In this document: positions 35,375 through 42,821 of the stretch, piece after piece
Layout: the number at the start of each line of letters is the position of its first letter
Numbering within the stretch: the stretch's first letter is position 1
Source: Rhizobium mongolense USDA 1844
Lineage (GTDB): Bacteria > Pseudomonadota > Alphaproteobacteria > Rhizobiales > Rhizobiaceae
Length of the DNA: 64,000 nt
Assembly (NCBI RefSeq): GCF_000419765.1
Contig: NZ_ATTQ01000016.1
Span: 62,001-126,000, forward strand
Reading direction: 5' to 3'
Notes under the pieces: generated by a model
The model's input: the letters and a program-made list of their open reading frames with translations, nothing else
Told to the model about the DNA's origin: nothing
Database searches by the model: none
Translations under genes and position numbers: made by a program

Positions 35375-35752
35375 CTATTTTCTTGCCGCCTCGGCCTGAC
35401 TGCGGTTGCCTTCCAGCCAGGCAAGATCACCCGCAAGGGCAGTTCGCATGGCGTCCTCCATATGTCGGAACCGCGACAGCAACTCCTCGCCAAATGACGT
35501 CAGCGCCGCGCCGCCACCCTTCTGGCCGCCGCGCTGTGATTCGACGACCGGCGCGTTGAACATGCGGTTCATGTCGCTGACGAGCAACCAGGCGCGCCGG
35601 TAGGACATGTCCATCGCCCTGCCGGCTGCCGAGATCGAGCCGGTTTCGCGGATGTGCTCCAGGAGTTCCATCTTGCCGCGGCCCAGCCGATCCTCATGTG
35701 GAAAGCTGATGCGTAGGATGGGAACGAGTTGATTTCTGGCGGTATTGTCCAT
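35375..35752 (-). CDS. modE: ModE-type molybdate regulator, DNA-binding domain only
   Basis: A 125-residue LysR-like winged-helix protein corresponding to the N-terminal half of ModE. The helix-turn-helix lies at ISAAGRAMDMSYRRAWLLV, and VVESQRGGQKGGGAALTSFGEELL is the ModE wing. The C-terminal molybdate-binding (TOBE/MOP) domains of classical ModE are absent; many alphaproteobacterial ModE-like proteins are this short. It is likely to bind the palindrome before modA. Whether it senses molybdate directly is open. Confidence 0.88.
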   Translation of the reverse strand: MDNTARNQLVPILRISFPHEDRLGRGKMELLEHIRETGSISAAGRAMDMSYRRAWLLVSDMNRMFNAPVVESQRGGQKGGGAALTSFGEELLSRFRHMEDAMRTALAGDLAWLEGNRSQAEAARK

Positions 35753-35948
35753 TCGGTTCTGCAGTTACGGAAAATCGCAACCACTTTACCCTTGGCCGTT
35801 GGCGCTGTACACAGGCGCCTTGCTGCCGGTAACGACATAAATCTTGAACGCGAATTTAAGTCTTCGCGAAATGATAACCGGCTCGTGTCTTGAAAGATTA
35901 ACGGTTTGATGCCTATCTTAACCATGATTTGGTTCGCCCAAATCAGTG

Positions 35949-36398
35949 ATGCGCATGTTCTGTTATTGCAGGAAAGGAAAAGCACTGACAACAGTACACG
36001 CCAAGGGAAGAACGCTCGCCGTTGTCCCGAAGAGCCTGGAACGTGGCGCCGATGCTGCCGCCCGCGCTCTGCAAGCTGTCCTCACGAGCCTTGAGGACTC
36101 CAAAGCTGAAGATATCGTCACCATCGACATTGCTGGGAAATCTGCGCTGGGAGACTATATGGTCGTCGTCTCCGGCCGATCGAACCGCCATGTCCTGGCG
36201 ATCGCGGATCATCTGCTCACCGACTTGAAAGACGAGGGCTTTGGCGCAGCCCGCGTTGAGGGCAAGGACGGCGGTGATTGGGTCCTGATCGATACCGGCG
36301 ATATCATCGTGCACGTCTTCCGCCCCGAAATCCGCGAGTTCTACAACATCGAAAAGATGTGGGCAGCGCCGGATATGGACGAAGAAACGCGGCACTGA
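35949..36398 (+). CDS. rsfS: Ribosome silencing factor RsfS (Iojap)
   Basis: RsfS binds L14 on the 50S subunit and blocks subunit joining in stationary phase. The conserved DIVTIDIAGKSALGDYMVVVSGRSNRH and DWVLIDTGDIIVHVF are visible, ending EFYNIEKMWAA. The ATG at 35949 gives 149 residues, with an unusual Cys/Arg-rich leader. The best ribosome site (AGGAAAGGAAAAGCA) lies before an in-frame CTG at 35985, where homologues as I recall them begin (TTVHAKGRTLAVVPKSLE), so initiation at a rare CTG is possible. Its neighbour is rlmH, as in most bacteria. Confidence 0.92.
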   Translation: MRMFCYCRKGKALTTVHAKGRTLAVVPKSLERGADAAARALQAVLTSLEDSKAEDIVTIDIAGKSALGDYMVVVSGRSNRHVLAIADHLLTDLKDEGFGAARVEGKDGGDWVLIDTGDIIVHVFRPEIREFYNIEKMWAAPDMDEETRH

Positions 36399-36510
36399 TA
36401 GCCGGGCCGGCTTGTCCGGCGCCTGAGCGCGGCAGTAAACAGGCCGGAAGCATGAGGACCCGGCCCAAAGCCGGTATTGTGCCTTCTGGGCGCAGGACAG
36501 GAGCGGATGG

Positions 36511-36993
36511 ATGCGGGTTGGTCTTTTTGCGGTGGGACGGCTGAAGTCCGGCCCCGAGAAGGATCTTGCGGCCCGCTATTTCGACCGTTTTGCCAAGGCT
36601 GGTCCTGCGATCGGTCTCGAATTCTCCCGCGTTGCCGAGGTTGCTGAGAGTCGCGCCGCCAATGCAGAAACGCGCAAGCGCGAAGAAGCAACCATGCTTC
36701 AAAAGACGCTGGCTGAAGGCAGCATTCTCATTCTCCTCGATGAACGCGGCAAGGCGTTGGACAGCGAAGCTTTTGCAAAGGTCCTCGGCAATTATCGCGA
36801 CCAGGGAAAGCGGGATCTGATGATTGCCATCGGCGGAGCTGACGGCCTTGACCCCGCGCTTTACGACCGTGCCGACATGACCCTATGCCTCGGCAAGATG
36901 ACCTGGCCGCATCAGTTGGTGAGGACGCTCATTGCCGAACAGCTCTACCGCGCCGTCACTATCCTGTCCGGTCACCCCTATCACCGCGTCTGA
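36511..36993 (+). CDS. rlmH: 23S rRNA pseudouridine-1915 N3-methyltransferase RlmH
   Basis: A 160-residue SPOUT-family methyltransferase that modifies helix 69 of 23S rRNA. LILLDERGKALDSEAFA, the trefoil-knot SAM-binding IAIGGADGLDP and the C-terminal MTWPHQLVRTLIAEQLYRA...HPYHR are diagnostic. The RlmH length is standard. The ATG at 36511 follows AGGACAGGAGCGGATGG. Adjacent to rsfS, a conserved link between ribosome-associated factors. Confidence 0.97.
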   Translation: MRVGLFAVGRLKSGPEKDLAARYFDRFAKAGPAIGLEFSRVAEVAESRAANAETRKREEATMLQKTLAEGSILILLDERGKALDSEAFAKVLGNYRDQGKRDLMIAIGGADGLDPALYDRADMTLCLGKMTWPHQLVRTLIAEQLYRAVTILSGHPYHRV

Positions 36994-37105
36994 TCAGTCA
37001 CGCAGCCGTGTTTTGCCAATTGTGGCCTTGTTCGCCAATCTTTCTGGCAAATGACGGCAAATCGGCATAGTCTTCGCGCGATTTGAAAGTTGCCCCTGAA
37101 CACGC

Positions 37106-38542
37106 ATGACGAGAACTGCCCGCAAGCGAACGCGACTGATCCTGCCCGCATTCGCGGCTGGCCTCGGCGCGACAGTCATTTTCGCCCAGTTCGATTTTGG
37201 TGGAGCGGGCGCGTTCGCCCAGGATGCACCAGTCGCAGCGCCTGTGGCTGGAACATCTGAACAGGCCGATCAGACGTTGCCGGACCCGGCTGCCGAGCTC
37301 AAAAATAAGCGCGACGAGACGCGCACTGAGCTCGAGGCCATATCAAAAACGATCAATCTTTCGTCAGATAGAGTGGCGGCGCTGCAAAAAAGCATCGCCG
37401 ATCTGGACAAAAGCAGCACAAACATCCGCCAGGCGCTGATCGATTCCGCCGCGCGGCGCAAGGCGCTCGAAAAACAGATCCTCGAAAGCGAAAAGAAACT
37501 TGCCGATCTTGGCATCAAGGAAGATGCCATCCGCCGCTCGCTTCATGAGCGGCGCGGGCTGCTTGCCGAAGTGCTCGCCGCCCTTCAGCGCATGGGCCGC
37601 AATCCGCCGCCCGCTCTGCTTGTGACGCCGGACGATGCGCTTGCCTCGGTCCGTAGCGCCATCCTGCTGGGTGCTGTCGTGCCCGGCATGCGCAAGGAGA
37701 CCGACAAGCTTGCCGCAGATCTCGCCAACCTCGCGGCCTTGCAGGCTGCGAGCGTGGTGGAGAAGGCAAATCTGACCGCCACCATGACGAATGGTATCGA
37801 AGAGGAGCGGCGCATGGACCTGCTCCTTGCCGAAAACGACAAGCTAAGCCGCAGCAACGCTGCCGATCTCGAAGCCGAAAAGAAACGCTCTGAGGAATTG
37901 GCAGGCAAAGCGACAACGCTCGAGGGCCTCGTGGCTTCGATGGAATCCGAGATCGCCTCCGTGCGCAGAGCCGCTGAAGCGGCCCGGCGCGAGGAAGAGA
38001 ACCGGAAGCTGCTCACGGACGAGCAGCGGGCACAGGCCAGGGCACTTGCCGATAGCGGTGTGCCCGATAAAAACCGCATTGCGCCCGCATATCCGTTCGG
38101 AGAATTGAAGGCGAAATTGGAGCTGCCCGTGGCGGGCGATATTCTGCGCCACTTCGGCGACGCCGACGGCACCGGACACGAGGCCATGGGCATGACGCTA
38201 GCCACCAATCCGGATACGGTGGTGACTGCGCCGGCGGATGGACTGGTGGTTTTCGCCGGCGCCTTCCGCAGCTACGGCCAGATGATCATCCTCGATACAG
38301 GCGACGGATATCACTTGGTCCTCTCTGGAATGGACATAATCAGCACGCGCCAAGGAAAATTCGTTTTCGCAGGCGAACCGCTTGCGGTGATGGGTGCAAA
38401 AAGAGTCGCGAGCGCAACAGCATTGGCGCTGGAAACCAACCGGCCAACGCTTTACATTGAATTTCGAAAAGACGGAAAACCGGTCGATTCCCGACCGTGG
38501 TGGTCCGCCAAAGACACTGGAAAGGCACGCAATGATTCGTAG
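37106..38542 (+). CDS. Murein hydrolase activator EnvC-like (degenerate M23 domain)
   Basis: A 478-residue periplasmic protein. An N-terminal signal/anchor (LILPAFAAGLGATVIFAQF) is followed by a long coiled coil (about residues 60-320) and a C-terminal LytM/M23 domain (about 340-470). The domain lacks the usual H-x3-D zinc ligand (GHEAMGMTLAT), so it is probably catalytically inactive and acts as an activator of amidases at the division site, like EnvC. The C-terminal YIEFRKDGKPVDSRPW is typical. It overlaps ctpA by 11 bases. Confidence 0.88.
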   Translation: MTRTARKRTRLILPAFAAGLGATVIFAQFDFGGAGAFAQDAPVAAPVAGTSEQADQTLPDPAAELKNKRDETRTELEAISKTINLSSDRVAALQKSIADLDKSSTNIRQALIDSAARRKALEKQILESEKKLADLGIKEDAIRRSLHERRGLLAEVLAALQRMGRNPPPALLVTPDDALASVRSAILLGAVVPGMRKETDKLAADLANLAALQAASVVEKANLTATMTNGIEEERRMDLLLAENDKLSRSNAADLEAEKKRSEELAGKATTLEGLVASMESEIASVRRAAEAARREEENRKLLTDEQRAQARALADSGVPDKNRIAPAYPFGELKAKLELPVAGDILRHFGDADGTGHEAMGMTLATNPDTVVTAPADGLVVFAGAFRSYGQMIILDTGDGYHLVLSGMDIISTRQGKFVFAGEPLAVMGAKRVASATALALETNRPTLYIEFRKDGKPVDSRPWWSAKDTGKARNDS

Positions 38543-39854
38543 GGCTTCTCTTGTTCTGGTCGGCGCATTGATGGGTGCGACTGCCATGAGCGTAATTTAT
38601 GCGGCAGGAGTGCCGGCCGAAGCGGCCGGGGCATCCACCTACAAGGAACTCTCCGTGTTTGGGGACGTCTTCGAGCGCGTCCGCGCCCAGTACGTCACAC
38701 CGCCGGCAGAAGACAAACTGATCGAAAATGCCATCAATGGCATGCTTTCGTCCCTCGATCCGCATTCGAGCTATATGAATGCCAAGGATGCCGAGGATAT
38801 GAGCACCCAGACGAAGGGTGAATTCGGCGGGCTCGGCATTGAAGTCACGATGGAAGACGAACTCGTCAAGGTCATCACGCCGATTGACGATACGCCGGCG
38901 GCCAAGGCAGGCGTTCTTGCCGGCGATTATATTTCCGAGATCGACGGCCAGTCAGTCCGCGGATTGAAGCTCGAAGAAGCTGTCGAAAAGATGCGCGGCG
39001 CCGTCAACACCCCGATCAAGCTCACGCTCATCCGCAAGGGTGCGGATAAGCCGATCGAGTTGACGATCGTTCGCGACATCGTCGCCGTACAGGCCGTCAA
39101 GTCTCGCGTCGAGGATGATGTCGGCTATCTGCGGGTCATCTCCTTCACCGAAAAGACCTATCCGGACCTCGAAAAGGCGATCGTCAAGATCAAGGCGGCG
39201 GTTCCGGCCGACAAGCTCAAGGGTTATGTGCTCGATCTGCGTCTCAATCCCGGCGGTCTGCTCGATCAGGCAATCAAGGTTTCTGACGCTCTGCTGCAGC
39301 GCGGCGAAGTGGTCTCGACCCGTGGCCGCAATCCGGACGAGACCCGCCGCTTCAATGCCGGCCCCGGCGATCTCACGGATGGCAAGCCGGTGATCGTGCT
39401 CGTCAACGGCGGCTCAGCCTCCGCTTCGGAAATCGTCGCCGGTGCCCTGCAGGATCTACGCCGCGCGACAGTTCTCGGCACGAGGTCCTTCGGCAAGGGC
39501 TCCGTCCAGACGATCATTCCGCTTGGCGAAAACGGCGCACTCCGCTTGACGACCGCGCTTTACTACACGCCGTCGGGCCGCTCGATTCAGGGCACCGGCA
39601 TTACGCCGGACATCAAGGTCGAAGAGCCGCTGCCGGACGATCTGAAGGACAAGATGGCAACCGAGGGCGAATCCAGCTTGCGCGGCCATATCAAGGGTCA
39701 GAGCGAGACAGATGAAGGCTCAGGTTCCGTTGCCTATGTTCCCCCGGATCCCAAGGACGACGTGCAGTTGAATTATGCGTTCGACCTGCTTCGCGGCAAG
39801 AAGACCGACCCGGCCTTCCCCCCGAATCCGGACAAGGCGGTTTCCGCCAAGTAA
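38532..39854 (+). CDS. ctpA: Carboxy-terminal processing protease (S41)
   Basis: A 440-residue periplasmic serine protease with signal peptide (ASLVLVGALMGATAMSVIYAAG). A PDZ domain sits at about residues 95-180 (GEFGGLGIEV, VLAGDYISEIDG). The catalytic core has YVLDLRLNPGGLLDQA, nucleophile Ser in NGGSASASEIVAGAL and Lys in GTRSFGKGSVQT. The tail from about 385 is low-complexity. It is translationally coupled to the EnvC-like gene, a pairing that points to regulated cell-wall remodelling. Confidence 0.95.
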   Translation: MIRRASLVLVGALMGATAMSVIYAAGVPAEAAGASTYKELSVFGDVFERVRAQYVTPPAEDKLIENAINGMLSSLDPHSSYMNAKDAEDMSTQTKGEFGGLGIEVTMEDELVKVITPIDDTPAAKAGVLAGDYISEIDGQSVRGLKLEEAVEKMRGAVNTPIKLTLIRKGADKPIELTIVRDIVAVQAVKSRVEDDVGYLRVISFTEKTYPDLEKAIVKIKAAVPADKLKGYVLDLRLNPGGLLDQAIKVSDALLQRGEVVSTRGRNPDETRRFNAGPGDLTDGKPVIVLVNGGSASASEIVAGALQDLRRATVLGTRSFGKGSVQTIIPLGENGALRLTTALYYTPSGRSIQGTGITPDIKVEEPLPDDLKDKMATEGESSLRGHIKGQSETDEGSGSVAYVPPDPKDDVQLNYAFDLLRGKKTDPAFPPNPDKAVSAK

Positions 39855-39867
39855 CTTTCATGGGTCA

Positions 39868-39900
39868 TCAGGCCGGATTTTTGATCCGGCCTGATTTTTT
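39868..39900 (+). terminator. Rho-independent terminator after ctpA
   Basis: TCAGGCCGGAT / ATCCGGCCTGA, an 11-base perfect stem with a TTTTG loop and TTTTTT tail. It separates ctpA from the polysaccharide deacetylase gene. Confidence 0.9.
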
Positions 39901-39932
39901 GCTGTTTCCCGGTTTTGGAGCGGGCGAGGAAA

Positions 39933-41126
39933 TTGGGAACGGATTTGCATGCACCATTGGGCCAGAACCGCAAGGCTGGCCGAAAGCGGCCGAATATCCT
40001 GCGGATCGGCCGGATTGCCGCCAGCCTCTGTCTGATCGCGATCGGCGGCTTTTCTCTCTACACGATGCTCAATGACGATGGCCTTCAGCGGACACAGCCC
40101 CCTCTGGCCGATCGAGCGGCGTCACCACCAACAGATACCGTCCAGAACCCCCCGCCGCAGAGCCAGGCCGCAAATGGCATGCCTCGCTCCGATCCGCATT
40201 CCGGTGCGAATGTCGAGCGGATGGTGACCGGGGACGGCTCGGTTGTGACCAAATACAGCCCGCGGCCCCGCGATGACAACGGCCCGGCGCTAGTGGACGC
40301 CATGCAGGTCGGCCAGGATCCGCGCGTGGCAGCCATGCCGAATGAGAGCCTTCTGGAAGACAGCCAGTTTGGTCCCCTACCCGTCATCGGGCCGGATGGC
40401 CGTCGCCCGATGGATCAGTATGCGCGTCCATGGTCCGGCGCACGCGGTACCCGTGTGGCCATCGTGGTCAGCGGTCTCGGCCTCAGTCAGACGGGTACGC
40501 AGCGCGCCATCAAGGAACTTCCGGAGGAAGTCACCCTCGCATTCGCCGCGAGCGGCAACAGCCTGCAGCGTTGGATGCAGGAAGCGCGCCGCAGCGGCCA
40601 TGAGATCCTCCTGCAGGTTCCACTGGAACCCTTCGATTATCCGGCAAACGATCCCGGCCCCGAGACACTGCTGACCTCGAAGTCGCCAGCAAGGAATATC
40701 GAAAACCTGCACCGCGCGATGGGCGAAATCACCAATTATACGGGCATCATGAACTATCTGGGAGGGCGTTTCCTCTCCAATCCAGACGCGATGGAGCCGG
40801 TGATGCGCGATATCGGCAAGCGCGGCCTGCTGTTTCTCGACGACGGTTCGTCTGCCCAATCAAAGACGGAAGCTGTGGCGAAGGGAACAGAGCTTCCCTA
40901 TGCGTTTGCAGATCTGCAGCTCGATGGTCAGGTCGATGTCAATGCCATCCTGAAGAGGCTTGACGAGCTCGAGCGCATTGCCAAGCGCAACGGCCAGGCA
41001 ATTGGCGTTGCGGCGGCTTTCGACGAGAGTATTGAGGCAATATCCAAATGGAGCGAAGAGGCGGGCATGCGCGGCATCGAGATCGTCGGCATCGCAGCAC
41101 TTTCTACAGATCCAAAGAATCCTTGA
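39933..41126 (+). CDS. Divergent polysaccharide deacetylase family protein (YibQ-like)
   Basis: A protein of about 397 residues with one N-terminal membrane span (GRIAASLCLIAIGGFSLY), a Pro-rich linker, and a C-terminal domain of the divergent polysaccharide deacetylase family (DUF610): RVAIVVSGLGLSQTGT, LAFAASGNSLQRWMQEAR, GHEILLQVPLEPFDYP, YLGGRFLSN. It should act in the periplasm; the substrate is not known. It lies with envC and ctpA in many rhizobia and the enterobacterial yibQ next to envC. The start is TTG at 39933 (LGTDLHAPLGQN) or 39915; both lack an ideal ribosome site. It is 11 bases from rppH. Confidence 0.85.
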   Translation: MGTDLHAPLGQNRKAGRKRPNILRIGRIAASLCLIAIGGFSLYTMLNDDGLQRTQPPLADRAASPPTDTVQNPPPQSQAANGMPRSDPHSGANVERMVTGDGSVVTKYSPRPRDDNGPALVDAMQVGQDPRVAAMPNESLLEDSQFGPLPVIGPDGRRPMDQYARPWSGARGTRVAIVVSGLGLSQTGTQRAIKELPEEVTLAFAASGNSLQRWMQEARRSGHEILLQVPLEPFDYPANDPGPETLLTSKSPARNIENLHRAMGEITNYTGIMNYLGGRFLSNPDAMEPVMRDIGKRGLLFLDDGSSAQSKTEAVAKGTELPYAFADLQLDGQVDVNAILKRLDELERIAKRNGQAIGVAAAFDESIEAISKWSEEAGMRGIEIVGIAALSTDPKNP

Positions 41127-41137
41127 GGAGCTTCCCC

Positions 41138-41671
41138 TTGAACCAGGCCACAATCAAAGCCGAAGACCTTCCTTACCGTCCCTGCGTCGGCGTGATGATC
41201 CTCAACCGCGACGGTCTTGTATGGGCGGGCCGGCGTGTCCCGGTTGGCAATTCCGAATATGATGGCTCACCACAACTGTGGCAAATGCCGCAAGGTGGTA
41301 TCGACAAGGGCGAGGATCCGCTCGAAGCGGCATACCGCGAACTCTACGAGGAAACCGGTATCAGAACGGTGACCTTGCTCGCGGAGGCGAGAGATTGGAT
41401 CAACTATGATCTTCCGCCGCAGCTGATCGGCATTGGCCTCAAGGGAAAGTTTCGCGGCCAAACGCAACGCTGGTTCGCCTTTCGCTTCGAAGGCGACGAA
41501 AGCGAAATCGCCATCAACCCGCCGCCCGGCGGCCACGAGCCAGAGTTTGATGCCTGGGAGTGGAAATCCATGCACGAGCTGCCTGGGCTGATCGTGCCTT
41601 TCAAACGCGCCGTCTACGATCGGGTCGTTTCGGAATTCAGTCACTTGGCCGACCTGCGAGCGGCGGACTGA
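41138..41671 (+). CDS. rppH: RNA pyrophosphohydrolase (Nudix)
   Basis: A 177-residue Nudix hydrolase that trims 5' triphosphates of mRNA, starting RNase E-dependent decay; older name ialA. The Nudix box GGIDKGEDPLEAAYRELYEE-TG-I is complete, and YRPCVGVMILNRDGLVWAGRR, WQMPQGG and RGQTQRWFAFRF are typical of RppH. The start is TTG at 41138 with GAGGAG eight bases upstream. It is the last core gene before an accessory block. Confidence 0.93.
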   Translation: MNQATIKAEDLPYRPCVGVMILNRDGLVWAGRRVPVGNSEYDGSPQLWQMPQGGIDKGEDPLEAAYRELYEETGIRTVTLLAEARDWINYDLPPQLIGIGLKGKFRGQTQRWFAFRFEGDESEIAINPPPGGHEPEFDAWEWKSMHELPGLIVPFKRAVYDRVVSEFSHLADLRAAD

Positions 41672-42068
41672 CGGCGGCAGCAGTCTCTCAATCCAAGTCC
41701 GATTTGCCGGGCCCCGAACAACCGAGGACGCCAGGCTTGCCGTGGATGATTTTGGCCTTTCCTGTTCAAGTTTGGAAATTTGAAGAAAACAGGATAGCCG
41801 CCGGCAAACCTTTCAACCGCAGTCCTTCTTCGCCTCCCGATCCTCCCTTTGTCCGATCGTGTTCGACATAGAAATTCTTTTGATTCAATTGGTTGAAGGT
41901 TCTGCAATTCATCGAGAGCGGACGGTTATAGCAGGCGCGGCCACTTTCCATCAGCCAGGTCGCATTTGTTGCGAAGTCTCAAGCCGGAGAGCGGCTGAGA
42001 GCCAAGCGAACCCTGTTCAAAATTGCCTCCGCAGCCACTATACTCTTTGCCTTGGACGGGAGAAAGTC
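41672..42068. other. Intergenic region at the left edge of the accessory block
   Basis: Nearly 400 bases without a supported gene. Minus-strand frames of 61-88 codons here lack ribosome sites and families. I see no integrase site or direct repeat marking a junction. The promoter of the 42069 operon should lie here. Confidence 0.4.
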
Positions 42069-42821
42069 ATGCGTCCACTAGCCCAGTGCCAAACGTTATT
42101 GGCCGCGGTTCTGGCGGGCGCTGCCGCTGTGGTTTCGACATCTGCGTCCCCTCAGGACCGCCTCGCCGAGCGTACGGCGATGATCGAAACAATCAATATG
42201 CACGCCCGCTCAGCGCCGTCAGCCGTCGAGGGCCAAGGCATCGATCCGGTGGTGCTGAAGACCATGGGGAAGGTGCCGCGCCACTTCTTCGTGCCCGAGG
42301 AGCTGCGCAGGGCGGCCTATCGAGATCGACCACTGCCGATCGGATACGGTCAGACAATCTCGCAGCCCTTCATCGTCGCGCTGATGACCGACCTGATCAA
42401 CGTCGGCCCTGGTGACGTTGTCCTCGAGATCGGCACTGGCTCGGGCTATCAGGCAGCCGTCTTGTCGCCCCTCGCAGCAAAGGTTTACTCGATTGAGATC
42501 ATACCGAAACTGGGCGAAAGGGCAGCCGCCCGGCTCGCAGAGCTCCACTTCGACAATGTCGAGGTGAAGGTAGGCGACGGTTACTATGGTTGGCCTGCGC
42601 ACGCGCCATTCGACGGGATCGTCGTGACTGCCGCTGCCAGCCACATCCCCCCGCCGCTGGTCGAACAGCTCGCAAAGGGCGGCCGGATGGTCGTCCCCGT
42701 TGGAGGTCCCTTCGCGACCCAGTTTCTCATGCTGGTCGAGAAGCGAGTGGACGGAAGCATCACGACCCGGCAGCTGCTGCCGGTGAGCTTTGTGCCGCTG
42801 AGGGGAGGTCAGGCCCGATGA
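42069..42821 (+). CDS. Exported protein-L-isoaspartate O-methyltransferase-like protein
   Basis: A 250-residue member of the PCMT family with an N-terminal signal-like segment (LLAAVLAGAAAVVSTSAS), unusual for this normally cytosolic repair enzyme. Motifs are intact: VPRHFFVPEELRRAAYRDRPLPIGYGQTISQPFIVA, SAM-binding VLEIGTGSGYQAAVLS, and GGRMVVPVG. It would methylate isoaspartyl residues in exported proteins, if SAM were available there, so it may instead stay anchored inside. GGGAG precedes the ATG. It overlaps the next gene by four bases. Confidence 0.85.
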   Translation: MRPLAQCQTLLAAVLAGAAAVVSTSASPQDRLAERTAMIETINMHARSAPSAVEGQGIDPVVLKTMGKVPRHFFVPEELRRAAYRDRPLPIGYGQTISQPFIVALMTDLINVGPGDVVLEIGTGSGYQAAVLSPLAAKVYSIEIIPKLGERAAARLAELHFDNVEVKVGDGYYGWPAHAPFDGIVVTAAASHIPPPLVEQLAKGGRMVVPVGGPFATQFLMLVEKRVDGSITTRQLLPVSFVPLRGGQAR

